Origin: Bacillus alveayuensis
GTDB taxonomy: Bacteria; Bacillota; Bacilli; Bacillales; Aeribacillaceae
NCBI GenBank assembly: GCA_030812955.1
Contig: JAUSTR010000012.1
Location: forward strand, 1 to 61,281
Length of the DNA: 61,281 nucleotides
Direction: 5' to 3'
Below are positions 25,932 through 36,180 of the stretch, piece by piece. How positions within the stretch are numbered: the first letter of the stretch is position 1; every line of letters starts with the position of its first letter. The notes beneath the pieces are model-generated. The model searched no databases. It was not told the origin of the DNA and saw only the letters and a program-made list of their open reading frames with translations. The position numbers and the translations under genes were made by a program.

Positions 25932-27359
25932 ATGAGTAAAAAAACACGATTACCGAATATTGCTGAGGTGTCCATTGTATTAATTGGTTTCATTCTCATT
26001 ATGTATTTATTCATTGGTGTTTTAAGTCTACCTATACAACTTGCCCTATTCGTTTCTTGGTTTTTAGTTATTTTCTTAGGTTTAAAACTTGGACATACTT
26101 ATAGAGACATGCAAAAAGGCTTATTAAATGGAATAAATCAAGGCATGGAAGCAGTATTAGTTTTAACTACAGTAGGCGCTCTAATTGGAACTTGGATTGC
26201 GGGCGGAATTGTGCCTAGTATCATATACTATGGTTTAAGTATTATTAACCCAAGTATTTTCCTTTTTGCAACATTTGTCATCTGTGCAGTTACTTCTTTA
26301 GCAACAGGGACTTCATTTGGTACAGCTGGCACAGCTGGAATTGCAATGATGGGAATCGGTCATAGCTTTGGTATTCCCCTCCCACTAGTGGCTGGGGCAG
26401 TCATTTCAGGTGCATACGTTGGAGATAAGCTTTCACCTTTATCTGATACAACTGTTATGACCGCTTCATTATCAAAAGTAGATTTGGTGGAACATATTCG
26501 TTCAATGCTTTTTGTGAGTACTCCTGCATTTGTTGGAGCAAGTATATTGTACTTATTAGTGGGTTTTTTGTACATTGATAGATCTCCAAGCCTATCACAA
26601 GCTGAAGATGCCATGTCCTCATTAGCAAAATATTTTCATATAGAATGGTATATGCTAATTCCTGCAATCACTGTTATTTTGATGCTATCGCTAAAAAAGC
26701 CATCTATTCCAACTATCACTTTCGGGGCATTACTAGGTGCCATTTGGGCTTATCTCTTCCAAGACATGACATTATTAGAAGCAATTAAAACTTCTTACAA
26801 TGGATATTCAATTGAATCAGGTGTTGATTTTATTGACAATTTATTAAATCGCGGTGGTATTGCATGGATGTTTGAGGTGATCATTTTAATCATATTTGCC
26901 CTTGGTTTAGGCGGATTGATGGAACAAGTTGGGATATTAAAAGTAATTTGCAATAACATGCTCTCATGGGCAAATAATGCTGGAAAACTAACACTTTCAA
27001 CTTTACTTGCTGGTTTTTTTGGGAATTTCTTTGGCGGTGCTGCTTACGTATCACTAATTACAGCTAGTAAAATAACCGAAGAAAACTATGAGCGCTTAAA
27101 AATTGACAAACGTGTTCTATCAAGAAATACAGAGGCTGGAGGTACTGTTACTACACCAATGGTCCCATGGTCAGACGGAGGAGTATATATGGCGACTGTA
27201 CTAGGGGTATCTACATTATCATATCTCCCATTCCTGTGGTTTAACTTTTTGGTTGTGATTATTTCAATCATTTATGGATTCACAGGTAAATTCATATGGT
27301 ACACAAATAATTCTGAAATAAAAAAACCGGAAACTGATCAATCAACAATAAGAGTGTAA
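25932..27359 (+). CDS. NhaC-family Na+-coupled antiporter/carrier
   Basis: The 475-residue integral membrane protein has about 11-12 hydrophobic segments and NhaC-family motifs: TSLATGTSFGTAGTAGIAMMG, GAYVGDKLSPLSDTTVM and a late RNTEAGGTVTTPMVPWSDGG. Annotated relatives exchange Na+ for H+, malate/lactate or basic amino acids. Its position directly behind the epimerase suggests uptake of hydroxyproline or exchange of a pathway product, but a plain Na+/H+ antiporter is possible. An AGGAGGGG ribosome site precedes the ATG. A CodY-like box lies upstream and a strong terminator downstream. Confidence 0.85.
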   Translation: MSKKTRLPNIAEVSIVLIGFILIMYLFIGVLSLPIQLALFVSWFLVIFLGLKLGHTYRDMQKGLLNGINQGMEAVLVLTTVGALIGTWIAGGIVPSIIYYGLSIINPSIFLFATFVICAVTSLATGTSFGTAGTAGIAMMGIGHSFGIPLPLVAGAVISGAYVGDKLSPLSDTTVMTASLSKVDLVEHIRSMLFVSTPAFVGASILYLLVGFLYIDRSPSLSQAEDAMSSLAKYFHIEWYMLIPAITVILMLSLKKPSIPTITFGALLGAIWAYLFQDMTLLEAIKTSYNGYSIESGVDFIDNLLNRGGIAWMFEVIILIIFALGLGGLMEQVGILKVICNNMLSWANNAGKLTLSTLLAGFFGNFFGGAAYVSLITASKITEENYERLKIDKRVLSRNTEAGGTVTTPMVPWSDGGVYMATVLGVSTLSYLPFLWFNFLVVIISIIYGFTGKFIWYTNNSEIKKPETDQSTIRV

Positions 27360-27484
27360 AAAAGTTAGGTTTATATTTCATGGGGATTCATATCCCTTCC
27401 TCTATACAATTAGGTACTGTCAATAGAACATGCACTTGATTTTTTGTAATCGACAAGAAAAATTGAACAATAATTGTAAACGTC

Positions 27485-27537
27485 AAATAGGGGCTGTTCA
27501 AAAAGTCAGTGTAGCTGACTTTTTGGGGCCCCTATTT
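27485..27537 (+). terminator. Strong two-part hairpin behind the carrier gene, end of an IS-like element
   Basis: AAATAGGGG pairs with CCCCTATTT, and inside it AAAAAGTCAG pairs with CTGACTTTTT around TGTAG. The sequence GGGGCTGTTCAAAAAGTC resembles the end of IS1182-type elements, so the terminator may have arrived with the insertion. Confidence 0.7.
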
Positions 27538-27629
27538 TTATGATTTTCTTAATAAAATGCACAAAAAAATCGTCCAATCTAGTAAAATGAAGGTGACCAA
27601 CCCAAACTTTACAGAAAGAACGATTTTTT

Positions 27630-27695
27630 ATGAGCAATGAAATGATTTCTACTGAAAATTATAACACGCAAACAATACTTCCTCTAGATGTATAA
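27630..27695 (+). pseudogene. Transposase N-terminal remnant
   Basis: Behind the IS-like left end there is an ATG followed by 20 further codons (MSNEMISTENYNTQTILPL...) and a stop, after which unrelated ISLre2 sequence begins. It looks like the first codons of a transposase cut off by a later insertion or deletion. The exact IS family cannot be fixed from so little. Confidence 0.5.
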
Positions 27696-27703
27696 GAAGA
27701 AAA

Positions 27704-27966
27704 GATTGAGTCAAGAGTTTGTGGGAGATTTTTTGATGTTTTCATTTGTTGGATATATTTGGTTTAAATAACTTAATTTATGTAAGCGCTTTCTAGTCCT
27801 CTCATCCTGCTTGCTTGTGCCTTTTTCGCTTTTTTAAAACCCTTTCAATGCTTTTAACGCTTGATAAATAGGCGTTCCTGACGAATGATCGAAATAACGG
27901 ATATTCCCTCGCACCAACTCAGCTACCTTTGTTCCTACAGGATTCATCTCCTTTTTCACGATCGTT
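27704..27966 (-). mobile_element. ISLre2-type 3'-end remnant
   Basis: About 260 bases are nearly identical to 41445-41705, the 3' end of the ISLre2-like element there. Minus-strand translation gives the transposase tail (FRSFV..., SIERVLKK..., SRMRGLE...). No 5' part is present. The following 27967-28112 contains only short unrecognised sequence with a small hairpin (ATCATCATCG and its near complement at about 28055). Confidence 0.7.
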
Positions 27967-28112
27967 TCTCGTTCCGAATGATGAAGAAAAAAAGTTGGTG
28001 TCTGACATTAATTCCGCCGTCAAGAGGTAGTAACACTCTCGAATTCCATCTATCTTAATCATCATCGAAAATGATGATGAAACAACTACTCGTCAGTCGT
28101 CCCTTTTAAAAT

Positions 28113-28190
28113 TGGCTCTTTTCTAAAAGATTGTTGCTTTACAACCTTAGCTTTTCAACTGTCCAGGCAAGCGACACGCTTGCTATGTCA
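28113..28190. repeat. Truncated MITE copy (partner of 30558-30682, inverted)
   Basis: About 78 bases match the reverse complement of 30603-30682 with few differences. It begins GGCTCTTTTCTAAAAGATTG like the terminal repeat of the complete copy, but the other end is missing. Confidence 0.75.
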
Positions 28191-28334
28191 AATGATTTTT
28201 TCTTTTCAATAGCTTTTATTCCTTAAGGCAAGTGGATTTATAGATGTATTATTTGTTAAATAGTCATTTTAATTTCTATTAAAAAATCTTTTTTCTTTAC
28301 AAAAATACAATTTTATATAATAATAAATTTGTGA

Positions 28335-28349
28335 TTATAATAATTTTAA
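28335..28349 (+). promoter_or_regulatory. PerR box
   Basis: TTATAATAATTTTAA differs at one position from the PerR consensus TTATAATNATTATAA. It lies 30-44 bases before the ahpC start, so peroxide-inducible expression of ahpC-ahpF is expected. A TATAAT (28316-28321) just upstream is a plausible -10 box. Confidence 0.75.
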
Positions 28350-28378
28350 TTTATTACCATGAAGGAGGAAGATTGAAT

Positions 28379-28942
28379 ATGTCATTAATTGGAACTAAAG
28401 TAAAACCGTTCAAAGCAAAAGCTTATAAAAATGGTGAGTTTATCGATGTTACAGATGAAAGCCTATTAGGTCAATGGAGTGTATTTTGCTTCTATCCTGC
28501 AGACTTTACATTTGTTTGCCCAACAGAACTTGAAGATCTTCAAAATCATTACGAGGAACTAAAGAAACTCGGTGTTGAAGTATACTCAATTTCAACGGAT
28601 ACTCACTTTACACACAAAGGTTGGCACGATAGCTCAGAAACAATTGGAAAAATTCAGTACGCAATGATTGGTGACCCTTCACAAACAATCTCTCGCAACT
28701 TTGAAGTACTAAACGAAGAAACAGGTCTTGCAGATCGCGGTACTTTTATCATTGATCCAGACGGGGTTATCCAAGCTGTTGAAATTAACGCAGACGGCAT
28801 CGGTCGTGATGCAAGTACACTTATTAATAAAATTAAGGCGGCACAATATGTACGCAATAATCCGGGTGAAGTTTGCCCTGCTAAATGGCAGGAAGGTGCA
28901 GAAACACTTAAGCCAAGCATTGATCTTGTAGGAAAAATTTAA
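28379..28942 (+). CDS. ahpC: Alkyl hydroperoxide reductase subunit C (peroxiredoxin)
   Basis: The 187-residue 2-Cys peroxiredoxin has the peroxidatic C47 in DFTFVCPTE and the resolving C166 in EVCPAKW, the standard AhpC length and order. It reduces H2O2, organic peroxides and peroxynitrite in the cytoplasm and is re-reduced by AhpF, encoded 16 bases downstream. The ATG at 28379 has an AAGGAGGAAG ribosome site; the frame opens 16 codons earlier but that part overlaps the PerR box. Confidence 0.97.
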   Translation: MSLIGTKVKPFKAKAYKNGEFIDVTDESLLGQWSVFCFYPADFTFVCPTELEDLQNHYEELKKLGVEVYSISTDTHFTHKGWHDSSETIGKIQYAMIGDPSQTISRNFEVLNEETGLADRGTFIIDPDGVIQAVEINADGIGRDASTLINKIKAAQYVRNNPGEVCPAKWQEGAETLKPSIDLVGKI

Positions 28943-28958
28943 GGAGTGCGATTGATAA

Positions 28959-30488
28959 ATGGTACTTGAAGCAGATATTAAAGCACAGTTAAACCAGTAC
29001 CTTCAACTTATGGAAAACGATATCGTCATTAAAGTGAGTGCAGGTTCTGATGACGTATCGAAGGATATGCTAGCTCTTGTCGATGAGCTAGCTTCCATGT
29101 CATCTAAAATTACGATCGAGAATACTCAATTAAAGAGAACACCGAGCTTTAGTGTGAACCGTGTAGGTGAAGACACAGGTGTCATCTTTGCTGGTGTTCC
29201 TTTAGGACACGAATTTACGTCGTTAGTGCTAGCTTTACTACAAGTTAGTGGAAGACCGCCAAAGATCGATCAAAGTCTCATTGATAAAATCAAAAACATT
29301 AACGGCGAATATCACTTTGAAACCTTCGTTAGCCTAAGTTGCCACAACTGTCCAGATGTCGTACAAGCACTAAACATAATGAGTATTCTCAACCCTAGTA
29401 TTACTCATACAATGATCGATGGAGCAGCCTTCAAAGAAGAGGCTGAAAGCAAAAATGTGATGGCCGTTCCATCTGTATTCTTAAATGGTGAATTCTTTAG
29501 TGGCGGTCGTATGACTCTTGAAGAAATCCTTGCCAAGTTAGGCGATGGACCAAGTGCAGAAGAACTGTCGGCTAAAGAACCATATGATGTGCTTGTCATT
29601 GGAGGAGGTCCATCCGGAGCGAGTGCGGCCATCTATGCAGCACGTAAGGGAATTCGTACAGGTATTGTTGCTGAGCGTTTTGGCGGACAAGTCCTTGACA
29701 CAATGAGCATTGAAAATTTTATCAGTGTCAAACATACTGAAGGGCCTAAGCTCGTAGCAAGTCTTGAAGAGCATGTGAAAGAGTATGATGTTGATGTGAT
29801 GAAATCACAGCGTGCTATTCGCTTAGAAAAGAATGACCTTTTCGAAGTGGAACTCGAAAATGGTGCAATTCTAAAAAGTAAAAGTGTTATCATTGCCACA
29901 GGGGCTCGTTGGCGCAATCTTGGTGTTCCTGGTGAACAAGAATTTAAAAACAAAGGTGTAGCCTATTGTCCTCATTGTGACGGTCCATTGTTCGAAGGTA
30001 AACATGTAGCGGTTATTGGTGGAGGCAATTCTGGTGTTGAGGCAGCGATTGATCTCGCAGGTATTGTGAAGCATGTAACACTACTTGAGTTTATGCCAGA
30101 ACTAAAAGCAGATGACGTGCTACAAAAACGCCTATATAGCCTCCCAAATGTAACGGTTTTAAAGAACGTTCAAACAAAAGAAATTACCGGTACAGACAAT
30201 GTGAACGGTATTACCTACGTTGAGCGTGACACAGGGGAAGAGAAACATATCGAATTACAAGGTGTATTTGTGCAAATCGGACTTGTACCAAATACTGATT
30301 GGTTAGAAGGAACGGTTGAACGTACACGCTTTGGTGAAATTATTGTAGATAAGCATGGAGCTACAAATATCCCTGGAGTCTTTGCTGCAGGAGATTGTAC
30401 AAATAACCCATACAAACAGATCATTATTTCGATGGGCTCAGGAGCTAATGCAGCTTTAGGAGCATTCGATTATCTTATTAGAAATTAA
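28959..30488 (+). CDS. ahpF: Alkyl hydroperoxide reductase subunit F
   Basis: The 509-residue flavoprotein disulfide reductase has an N-terminal double thioredoxin-like domain with CHNC near residue 128, a FAD fold near 210 ([15 protein letters not shown]), the redox-active CPHC near 337 and an NADH fold near 352 ([15 protein letters not shown]). It uses NADH to reduce AhpC. It is the second gene of the PerR-controlled operon, preceded by AAGGAG, and a strong terminator follows. Confidence 0.97.
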   Translation: MVLEADIKAQLNQYLQLMENDIVIKVSAGSDDVSKDMLALVDELASMSSKITIENTQLKRTPSFSVNRVGEDTGVIFAGVPLGHEFTSLVLALLQVSGRPPKIDQSLIDKIKNINGEYHFETFVSLSCHNCPDVVQALNIMSILNPSITHTMIDGAAFKEEAESKNVMAVPSVFLNGEFFSGGRMTLEEILAKLGDGPSAEELSAKEPYDVLVIGGGPSGASAAIYAARKGIRTGIVAERFGGQVLDTMSIENFISVKHTEGPKLVASLEEHVKEYDVDVMKSQRAIRLEKNDLFEVELENGAILKSKSVIIATGARWRNLGVPGEQEFKNKGVAYCPHCDGPLFEGKHVAVIGGGNSGVEAAIDLAGIVKHVTLLEFMPELKADDVLQKRLYSLPNVTVLKNVQTKEITGTDNVNGITYVERDTGEEKHIELQGVFVQIGLVPNTDWLEGTVERTRFGEIIVDKHGATNIPGVFAAGDCTNNPYKQIIISMGSGANAALGAFDYLIRN

Positions 30489-30517
30489 AACGAACGGGAC
30501 ACACAACACCTTTTTCA

Positions 30518-30553
30518 AACGCCAAAGAATCATTAGTTCTTTGGCGTTTTTTT
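30518..30553 (+). terminator. Rho-independent terminator of ahpC-ahpF
   Basis: AACGCCAAAGAA pairs with TTCTTTGGCGTT around a 7-base loop, and the right arm runs into a T7 tract. Confidence 0.95.
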
Positions 30554-30557
30554 AATA

Positions 30558-30682
30558 GGCTGTTTTCGTAAACTTTGTTGCTTTTCGACTCACACTAAAG
30601 TGTGACATAGCAAGCATGTCGCTTGCCTGGACAGTCGAAAAAAAGCTATGGTTGTAAAGCAACAATCTTTTAGAAAAGAGCC
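30558..30682. mobile_element. 125-bp MITE with terminal inverted repeats and 8-bp target duplication
   Basis: The element begins GGCTGTTTTCGTAAACTTTG and ends with the near complement of that sequence (AAAGCAACAATCTTTTAGAA, then AAGAGCC). TTTTAATA stands directly on both sides (30550-30557 and 30683-30690), a typical 8-base target duplication. It encodes nothing. It inserted at the T run of the ahpF terminator. Confidence 0.75.
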
Positions 30683-30797
30683 TTTTAATAACAGTTCCTG
30701 ACTCTACTATGTTCAAGCACCATAGAGTGTTTTATTTTCAATAATATTCTATATGATTGACTCCATTCTATATATCATTTTTATTACATTAAAAGCT

Positions 30798-32300
30798 TTA
30801 ACTATAGACTAGTTCTTTTTTGCTTAGACCAAGCGTCTGTGCTGTTGAAGCTTGAATTTCTTGGAATAGATCTGGGTTTTCTACTAATGACACGCCATAA
30901 GAAGGAATCATTTCTTTTATTTTTGGCTCCCACTCTTTCAGATGTTGTTGGAAGCATTTTTCTATTACCTCAAGCATGACGTGTACGGCAGTCGAAGCAC
31001 CCGGAGAAGCGCCGAGTAGCGCAGCCACAGAGCCATCAGCAGAGCAAATAACTTCCGTACCAAATTGTAGCGTTCCTTTGCCACCGGTCTCCGTATCTTT
31101 GATCACTTGCACACGCTGCCCCGCTACCACTATATCCCAATCCTCGCTTTTGGCGGTCGGAACAAACTCGCGTAATTCTTCCATGCGCTTTTCATTCGAT
31201 AGCAGAACTTGCTGGATGAGGTATTTTGTCAATTTCATCTCTTTTATGCCTGCCGCCAACATCGTGAGGACATTATTCAGTTTTATGGAACGGATTAAAT
31301 CAAAGTTTGAACCATTTTTTAGAAACTTTGGTGAGAAACCAGCAAACGGTCCAAACAGCAATGATTTTTTGTTGTCGATATATCTTGTATCAAGATGTGG
31401 AACAGACATTGGAGGAGCCCCCACCTTAGCTTTGCCATATACTTTTGCGTGATGCTGCTCTACCACTTCTGGATTTTTACATACCATAAATAGCCCACTT
31501 ACTGGGAATCCTCCAATATGCTTCGACTCAGGAATTCCAGTTTTTTGTAGTAAAGGCAAACTTCCGCCCCCAGCGCCAATAAAGACAAATTTTGCTGCAT
31601 GGCGCTCAACATGGCCATTATCGACATTTCTCACTTTCAATTCCCACAAGCCGTCGCTAGTACGTTTAATATCCTCGACACTATGCTTGTAGTTTATCTC
31701 GACGTTTTTACTCTTTAAGTGGTCAAACAAAATGCGGGTTAAAGCACCAAAGTTGACATCCGTTCCAGAGTCAATTTTTGTTGCCGCTATCGGTTCACTC
31801 GATGTACGACCTTCCATGATAAGTGGAATCCATTCCATAAGCTTTTCAGGATCTTCAGAATATTCCATCCCTTGAAACAACGGATTGCTCGAAAGCACTT
31901 CAAAACGCTTTTTCAAAAACTCTACATTTTTTTCCCCTTGTACTAAACTCATATGCGGTATTGGCCTAATAAAGTCCTGCGGATTACGAATCAGATTGCT
32001 GCTTACAAGGTAAGACCAAAACTGTCTGGAAATCTGGAACTGTTCATTAATTTTAATAGCTTTGCTAATATTTATCGTTCCGTCAGATTTTTCAGGTGTA
32101 TAGTTAAGTTCACACAGTGCAGCATGGCCCGTCCCCGCATTATTCCATTCGTTAGAGCTTTCTTCTCCTGCATTGGCAAGTTTCTCAAACACTTTGATTT
32201 CCCATTCCGGTGCTAGCTCTTTCAGTAAAGTTCCCAAAGTCGCACTCATAACACCAGCACCAATTAAAATAACGTCTGTTTTTTTAAGCATGTTATTCAT
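30798..32300 (-). CDS. mqo: Malate:quinone oxidoreductase
   Basis: The 500-residue membrane-associated FAD enzyme oxidises malate to oxaloacetate and passes electrons to menaquinone. Family features: [18 protein letters not shown] at the FAD site, [29 protein letters not shown] and the C-terminal [16 protein letters not shown]. Length and order match Mqo of Bacillus and Staphylococcus. A GGGGAAGG ribosome site precedes ATG 32300. It is transcribed alone, convergent with ahpF, with the MITE between. Confidence 0.96.
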   Translation of the reverse strand: MNNMLKKTDVILIGAGVMSATLGTLLKELAPEWEIKVFEKLANAGEESSNEWNNAGTGHAALCELNYTPEKSDGTINISKAIKINEQFQISRQFWSYLVSSNLIRNPQDFIRPIPHMSLVQGEKNVEFLKKRFEVLSSNPLFQGMEYSEDPEKLMEWIPLIMEGRTSSEPIAATKIDSGTDVNFGALTRILFDHLKSKNVEINYKHSVEDIKRTSDGLWELKVRNVDNGHVERHAAKFVFIGAGGGSLPLLQKTGIPESKHIGGFPVSGLFMVCKNPEVVEQHHAKVYGKAKVGAPPMSVPHLDTRYIDNKKSLLFGPFAGFSPKFLKNGSNFDLIRSIKLNNVLTMLAAGIKEMKLTKYLIQQVLLSNEKRMEELREFVPTAKSEDWDIVVAGQRVQVIKDTETGGKGTLQFGTEVICSADGSVAALLGASPGASTAVHVMLEVIEKCFQQHLKEWEPKIKEMIPSYGVSLVENPDLFQEIQASTAQTLGLSKKELVYS

Positions 32301-33299
32301 TTTGACCTTCCCCTTATCCCCTATAATTGCAAAAAAACGTAGGTACTCCTGCTTAGTTGTAACAAAAGCAAGTCGTCACCTTATGAACAAAACTTTTCTG
32401 TAAACCATTCCATAGTCTATTATAATTATTTATGGATTAATATATCTAGTATTATCTAAAAATTATAAACTATTTATAGCTGGTAAAATAGTGTTAAGTT
32501 CATCCATAAGGCACTAGGAACACATAAAAACCAAAGCCTTAACTCATGCAAGAAGCTGTGTTTAGGCTTTGATTTGCCGTTATTTATGAACGGATACATT
32601 CTTTATTTATGGTACGGTTCACCGTGGTAATTTAAGAGGCAAAAAATTAGGCGAAAGATAACGACGTCTCGCCATACTTATTTCAACCTTTAAGTTACTT
32701 AAATGTACAATGTGTAAATTAATCAAAGATGACGGAATTCATAATCGAAAAGTAACTACCTATAACTTTTTTACGATACTCTTCAATAACTGAACGAAAT
32801 TATACCTGCTTCACCTTTTAATGTTCTCAACTCACGACTCAGTACTTGTCTTTTTTCTTTATCCATTATTAGATCAATATTCCATATTCAGATTATTGCT
32901 CTATGAAGTGGAAACACTACTAAAAAGTTCTATGACATAATCAAAAAACTCCCGAATAAAGTCGCTCTGTTCACAATCATAGTCCCTGCAGAAATATGCC
33001 CCTCTAACGGTTTATTTAGAAATTTTGGTTAATTGGATAATGAACCGTATAACTATTTAGCACTATTTGATGTGTTCAATCATTCATTTTGTGAACAAAA
33101 TTTCGTCTTAATATCTAATATTTACTGTTTTAAAGTTTTTCATGTTAATATTTTCCGCTTTTTCTATCTTTTTTTAGGTTTTTCGTAAGTAATCAAATCG
33201 GGACAAAAAGACGGTACACCATTCCGTGAAGATAATGCTCCAAAGAGTGAAATATGTTTACTTCCTTTTTCATGGATCAATTCTTTTTTCTTTAAGGAT
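32301..33299. other. Intergenic region without a recognised gene
   Basis: About 1 kb upstream of mqo. It holds short hairpins only: AAAGCCT with AGGCTTT at about 32532-32571, and CCGTT with AACGG around 32577-32593. No open frame with a ribosome site was found. The minus strand near 32900-33000 gives a short protein-like stretch (EFFDYVIELFSS) that could be a decayed transposase end, but this is not certain. Confidence 0.5.
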
Positions 33300-34013
33300 T
33301 TAACTTAACTGCTTCTTATCAGGTTTTGTCATTTTCTCATTTGTAATGAGACGACCGTCATTGATCCGTAGGATCCGATCCCCCAGCTTGGCTACCTTAT
33401 CATCGTGTGTCGCCACAAGCACTGCTGTACCCTTTTCCTTGAAGGATAGAATGAGAGTTATTACCGATTGTGCTGTCTTACTGTCTAGGGCTGCTGTCGG
33501 CTCATCGGCGAGTATGACGCTAGGATTATTCACTAAAGCCCGAGCAATAGCAACACGTTGGCGTTCACCGCCCGAAAGCTCCGACGGTTTCTTCTTTAAG
33601 GCCCAATCTAGACCGACGTTTTCCAATGCTCGCAGTACCCTCCGCTGCCGCTCCTGACGGCCAGGACGTTGGCTGGCATATTGGAGTGGAATCAAAACAT
33701 TACTTTCAACGGTTTCATTCTCAATAATTGCGTAATCCTGATGGATATATCCAAAATACGCGTTCCTTAGCTTAGCCCGGATACGTTCACGTTCCAAGAC
33801 ATCTTCACCTTGGAAGAGTATATGACCCTTGGTTGGCCGACTAATTAACCCCAATATACTCAACAGTGTCGATTTGCCGCTTCCAGATGATCCCATCAAC
33901 ATAACACATTCACCAGCGTTAAGTTGCATGGAAACATTGTCAAGAGCCATTACTTGTGTACGACCATTACCATAAATTTTTGACACATTTCGAGCTTCAA
34001 GGATCGGTTTCAT
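33300..34013 (-). CDS. ABC transporter ATPase of a lactococcin-972-type bacteriocin exporter
   Basis: The 237-residue ATPase belongs to the LolD/MacB branch, with Walker A GSSGSGKS, signature LSGGERQRVAIA and Walker B ILADEPTAALD. In the lactococcin 972 group such an ATPase follows the bacteriocin and membrane-protein genes and serves in export or self-protection. It overlaps the second permease gene. The ATG at 34013 lies 6 bases behind GGAGG; another ATG at 34019 touches the ribosome site. The module is visibly richer in G+C than the flanking sequence, which suggests transfer. Confidence 0.85.
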   Translation of the reverse strand: MKPILEARNVSKIYGNGRTQVMALDNVSMQLNAGECVMLMGSSGSGKSTLLSILGLISRPTKGHILFQGEDVLERERIRAKLRNAYFGYIHQDYAIIENETVESNVLIPLQYASQRPGRQERQRRVLRALENVGLDWALKKKPSELSGGERQRVAIARALVNNPSVILADEPTAALDSKTAQSVITLILSFKEKGTAVLVATHDDKVAKLGDRILRINDGRLITNEKMTKPDKKQLS

Positions 34014-35101
34014 TTCCATCCTCCAATCTTTTCTATGTTACGTACAGACCAAAACCATAACAAAACGAACGTAATCAAGATCGCCAGCATGACCCATAGT
34101 GGCACATCCGGTGCGGGGGCACCCGCCACATTTAGATACAATAAAAGCAGTGAAAGTAGGACGAACGGTGGAATAAGGACTACGGTTGCCAAAAAGCCGC
34201 CAATACGAAGGCTAAGATGAAAAGGTGTAGCTCCATACATAGCTCTGATCTTGAAAGCCCGATGTTCCTGGCGAATCGTCAAGCGTGCGGTGGAAACGAA
34301 AGCAACGAAAACTAACACTAAAAAGCTCAACATGCCTACAATATACATGGCAGAACCCTTCATTATTTCACGAAATCGTTGAGGTTGATCTACAGTAATG
34401 TCGTGGGGAATAAGAAACAATTCATTATTTGCATTTCCGGTAACAAACGTGTCTACCACCTTGGCATCCGGAGCTAGCAGGACAGTTCGAGCCATCGCCT
34501 CTTCTTTCTCAATGGAATTTAGTAGAGGAAGAAGTTTCGTTGGCGCTCTGATGACGATGCGGCTATCCAAGGGTAAACCGGCAGCCGATGGATCAAAAAA
34601 AGTAGCTCCTGAAGGTAGTGTTCCGACCACTGGAATATTTTCTCCTGCCATCTTCACAACGTTGATCTTTTCATCAGCGAGTTTTGATCCCTTCATAGCA
34701 CACGGTGCGGGTTGACACAGCGGGAGTTCCGGGAATAAATCCAGAAGTACATCACCGAACAGTACCAATGTAGGATGTCCACCTGCGAAATCAGGATCAT
34801 CAAAACCCATGTTGTTAACGATCGCAGTATAACCCTTCTGGTGGTTAATTTCGTTTATCACATATTGTACAGTCTCGTTCCCTACATGACTCTCCTCACC
34901 ATCGTGAGGATAGTAAGGGGTAAAAGTGACAGCGCGCTGCTCCCGTAGATGCTCGGCTCCTTTCAGAACAGCAAACTGGGATACAACTTCCTCTAAGGCG
35001 AGCGCGAATACAACGCAGGCTGCCGCAATCATCCCTGCAAGTCCTAACATCGCCGGCCAACGCCGGCAGGCCATGATAAATCCTGCCCACATCTCACGCA
35101 T
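34010..35101 (-). CDS. FtsX-like permease, second membrane half of the bacteriocin transporter
   Basis: The 363-residue protein has one N-terminal membrane segment, a long outside region (about 50-245) and three membrane segments near the C-terminus, the layout of FtsX/MacB permeases. The RLTIRQEHRAFKIRAMYGATP stretch is the cytoplasmic coupling loop of that family. In lactococcin 972 systems the equivalent is normally one large membrane protein of 600-700 residues; here two half-sized genes follow one another with a short overlap. The ATG at 35101 has GGGGG 9 bases before it. Confidence 0.75.
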   Translation of the reverse strand: MREMWAGFIMACRRWPAMLGLAGMIAAACVVFALALEEVVSQFAVLKGAEHLREQRAVTFTPYYPHDGEESHVGNETVQYVINEINHQKGYTAIVNNMGFDDPDFAGGHPTLVLFGDVLLDLFPELPLCQPAPCAMKGSKLADEKINVVKMAGENIPVVGTLPSGATFFDPSAAGLPLDSRIVIRAPTKLLPLLNSIEKEEAMARTVLLAPDAKVVDTFVTGNANNELFLIPHDITVDQPQRFREIMKGSAMYIVGMLSFLVLVFVAFVSTARLTIRQEHRAFKIRAMYGATPFHLSLRIGGFLATVVLIPPFVLLSLLLLYLNVAGAPAPDVPLWVMLAILITFVLLWFWSVRNIEKIGGWK

Positions 35102-36110
35102 CAACACTTACCCCCTGACTTGTCTTAATAACCACATAAAGTGTCGAAGACCACGTCACGATGACTATGGCGAACGAGACAGCAACACCTGTGAATGTCT
35201 GAAAGTTAGTTAGCTCTAAATTCATTTGGCTGATTCCTGCTATCAGCAGATTTGACAGGATTCCTCCTATAACACTACCCACCAACAGTCCAGGTATCCC
35301 ACTCATTAGATTCTCTCGGATAAGGTCAGTGTATAAGGCTCCGTAGCACCTACGGATACTGAACTCCCGTGCACGTCCCTGGTTGTAGAGAAACCAATCA
35401 AAGGCAACGCAGATTTGCCCCATGACTAGAAAGAGCACGGTGATTATGACCAATGGATTTCTAATGAAATATGTAAATAACGGAATCTTTTGGCTTGCTT
35501 GGGGGACAAATCCCATCTGATAGAATAGGTCGATAACATGTTTTACTTGATCCGGGTTCGAAGTATTTATCGTGTAATTTCCAGGAGGCAGTAGTTCCCG
35601 ACCAATGGTCCGTGCGTATTGAAGGTTATCAGTTCCTTTGGGAGCATCAATCACACCAGAAACTTCAACTCCTTTTGGTAAAAGAGGCACTATACCAAAA
35701 GCTGACCACCGATGTGCCGTGTACATACCTCGAAAAAGGTAGGCACGTGTTGTCGTTGAGTCAAGACTCTCGTTGGTGGCTTCTGGAAACCATGGGAGGA
35801 TGCCATGTGGGTCGAAAACAATCATTTCAGGTCGGCCATCGCCGATCGAGGCATAGACCAAGGCTAGAGACTGTTCATCAATATAGGATTTTAACGCATT
35901 TTGTGCAGATGCAGCATCTGCCGCCGCAACCTCCTGTGAACCCTTTATCATGGTCAGGATAGTTATTTCACCTTTAAACCCGAATGTAATTTCCTGACGA
36001 CTTTCAAGAGTCCACTGGAATGAATTTACCATGAAGGCTGCCAGCATGCTGAGAAGGACGCTGCTAAGTGCAAGTCTAAAGTTCATTAATAACCATTTAT
36101 TTGTTTTCAT
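35094..36110 (-). CDS. FtsX-like membrane protein, first membrane half of the bacteriocin transporter
   Basis: The roughly 338-residue protein has an N-terminal membrane segment (about 10-28), an outside region and three C-terminal membrane segments, with a coupling-loop-like FSIRRCYGALYTDLIREN stretch. It mirrors the next gene in layout and together they approach the size of the single bacteriocin-associated integral membrane protein seen in relatives. The ATG at 36110 follows a GAGGAGGG site. It lies 70 bases behind the bacteriocin precursor gene. Confidence 0.75.
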   Translation of the reverse strand: MKTNKWLLMNFRLALSSVLLSMLAAFMVNSFQWTLESRQEITFGFKGEITILTMIKGSQEVAAADAASAQNALKSYIDEQSLALVYASIGDGRPEMIVFDPHGILPWFPEATNESLDSTTTRAYLFRGMYTAHRWSAFGIVPLLPKGVEVSGVIDAPKGTDNLQYARTIGRELLPPGNYTINTSNPDQVKHVIDLFYQMGFVPQASQKIPLFTYFIRNPLVIITVLFLVMGQICVAFDWFLYNQGRAREFSIRRCYGALYTDLIRENLMSGIPGLLVGSVIGGILSNLLIAGISQMNLELTNFQTFTGVAVSFAIVIVTWSSTLYVVIKTSQGVSVDA

Positions 36111-36180
36111 GCTTACGCCCTCCTCATTGCAACATGCTCCCAAAAAATTCAGTTATAAAAAATTTCAGTTTAGATTGAAC

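Noticed and set aside
29405-29953. Long minus-strand frames inside ahpF
   Set aside because: They are shadows of a certain gene with clear ahpF domains and codon use.
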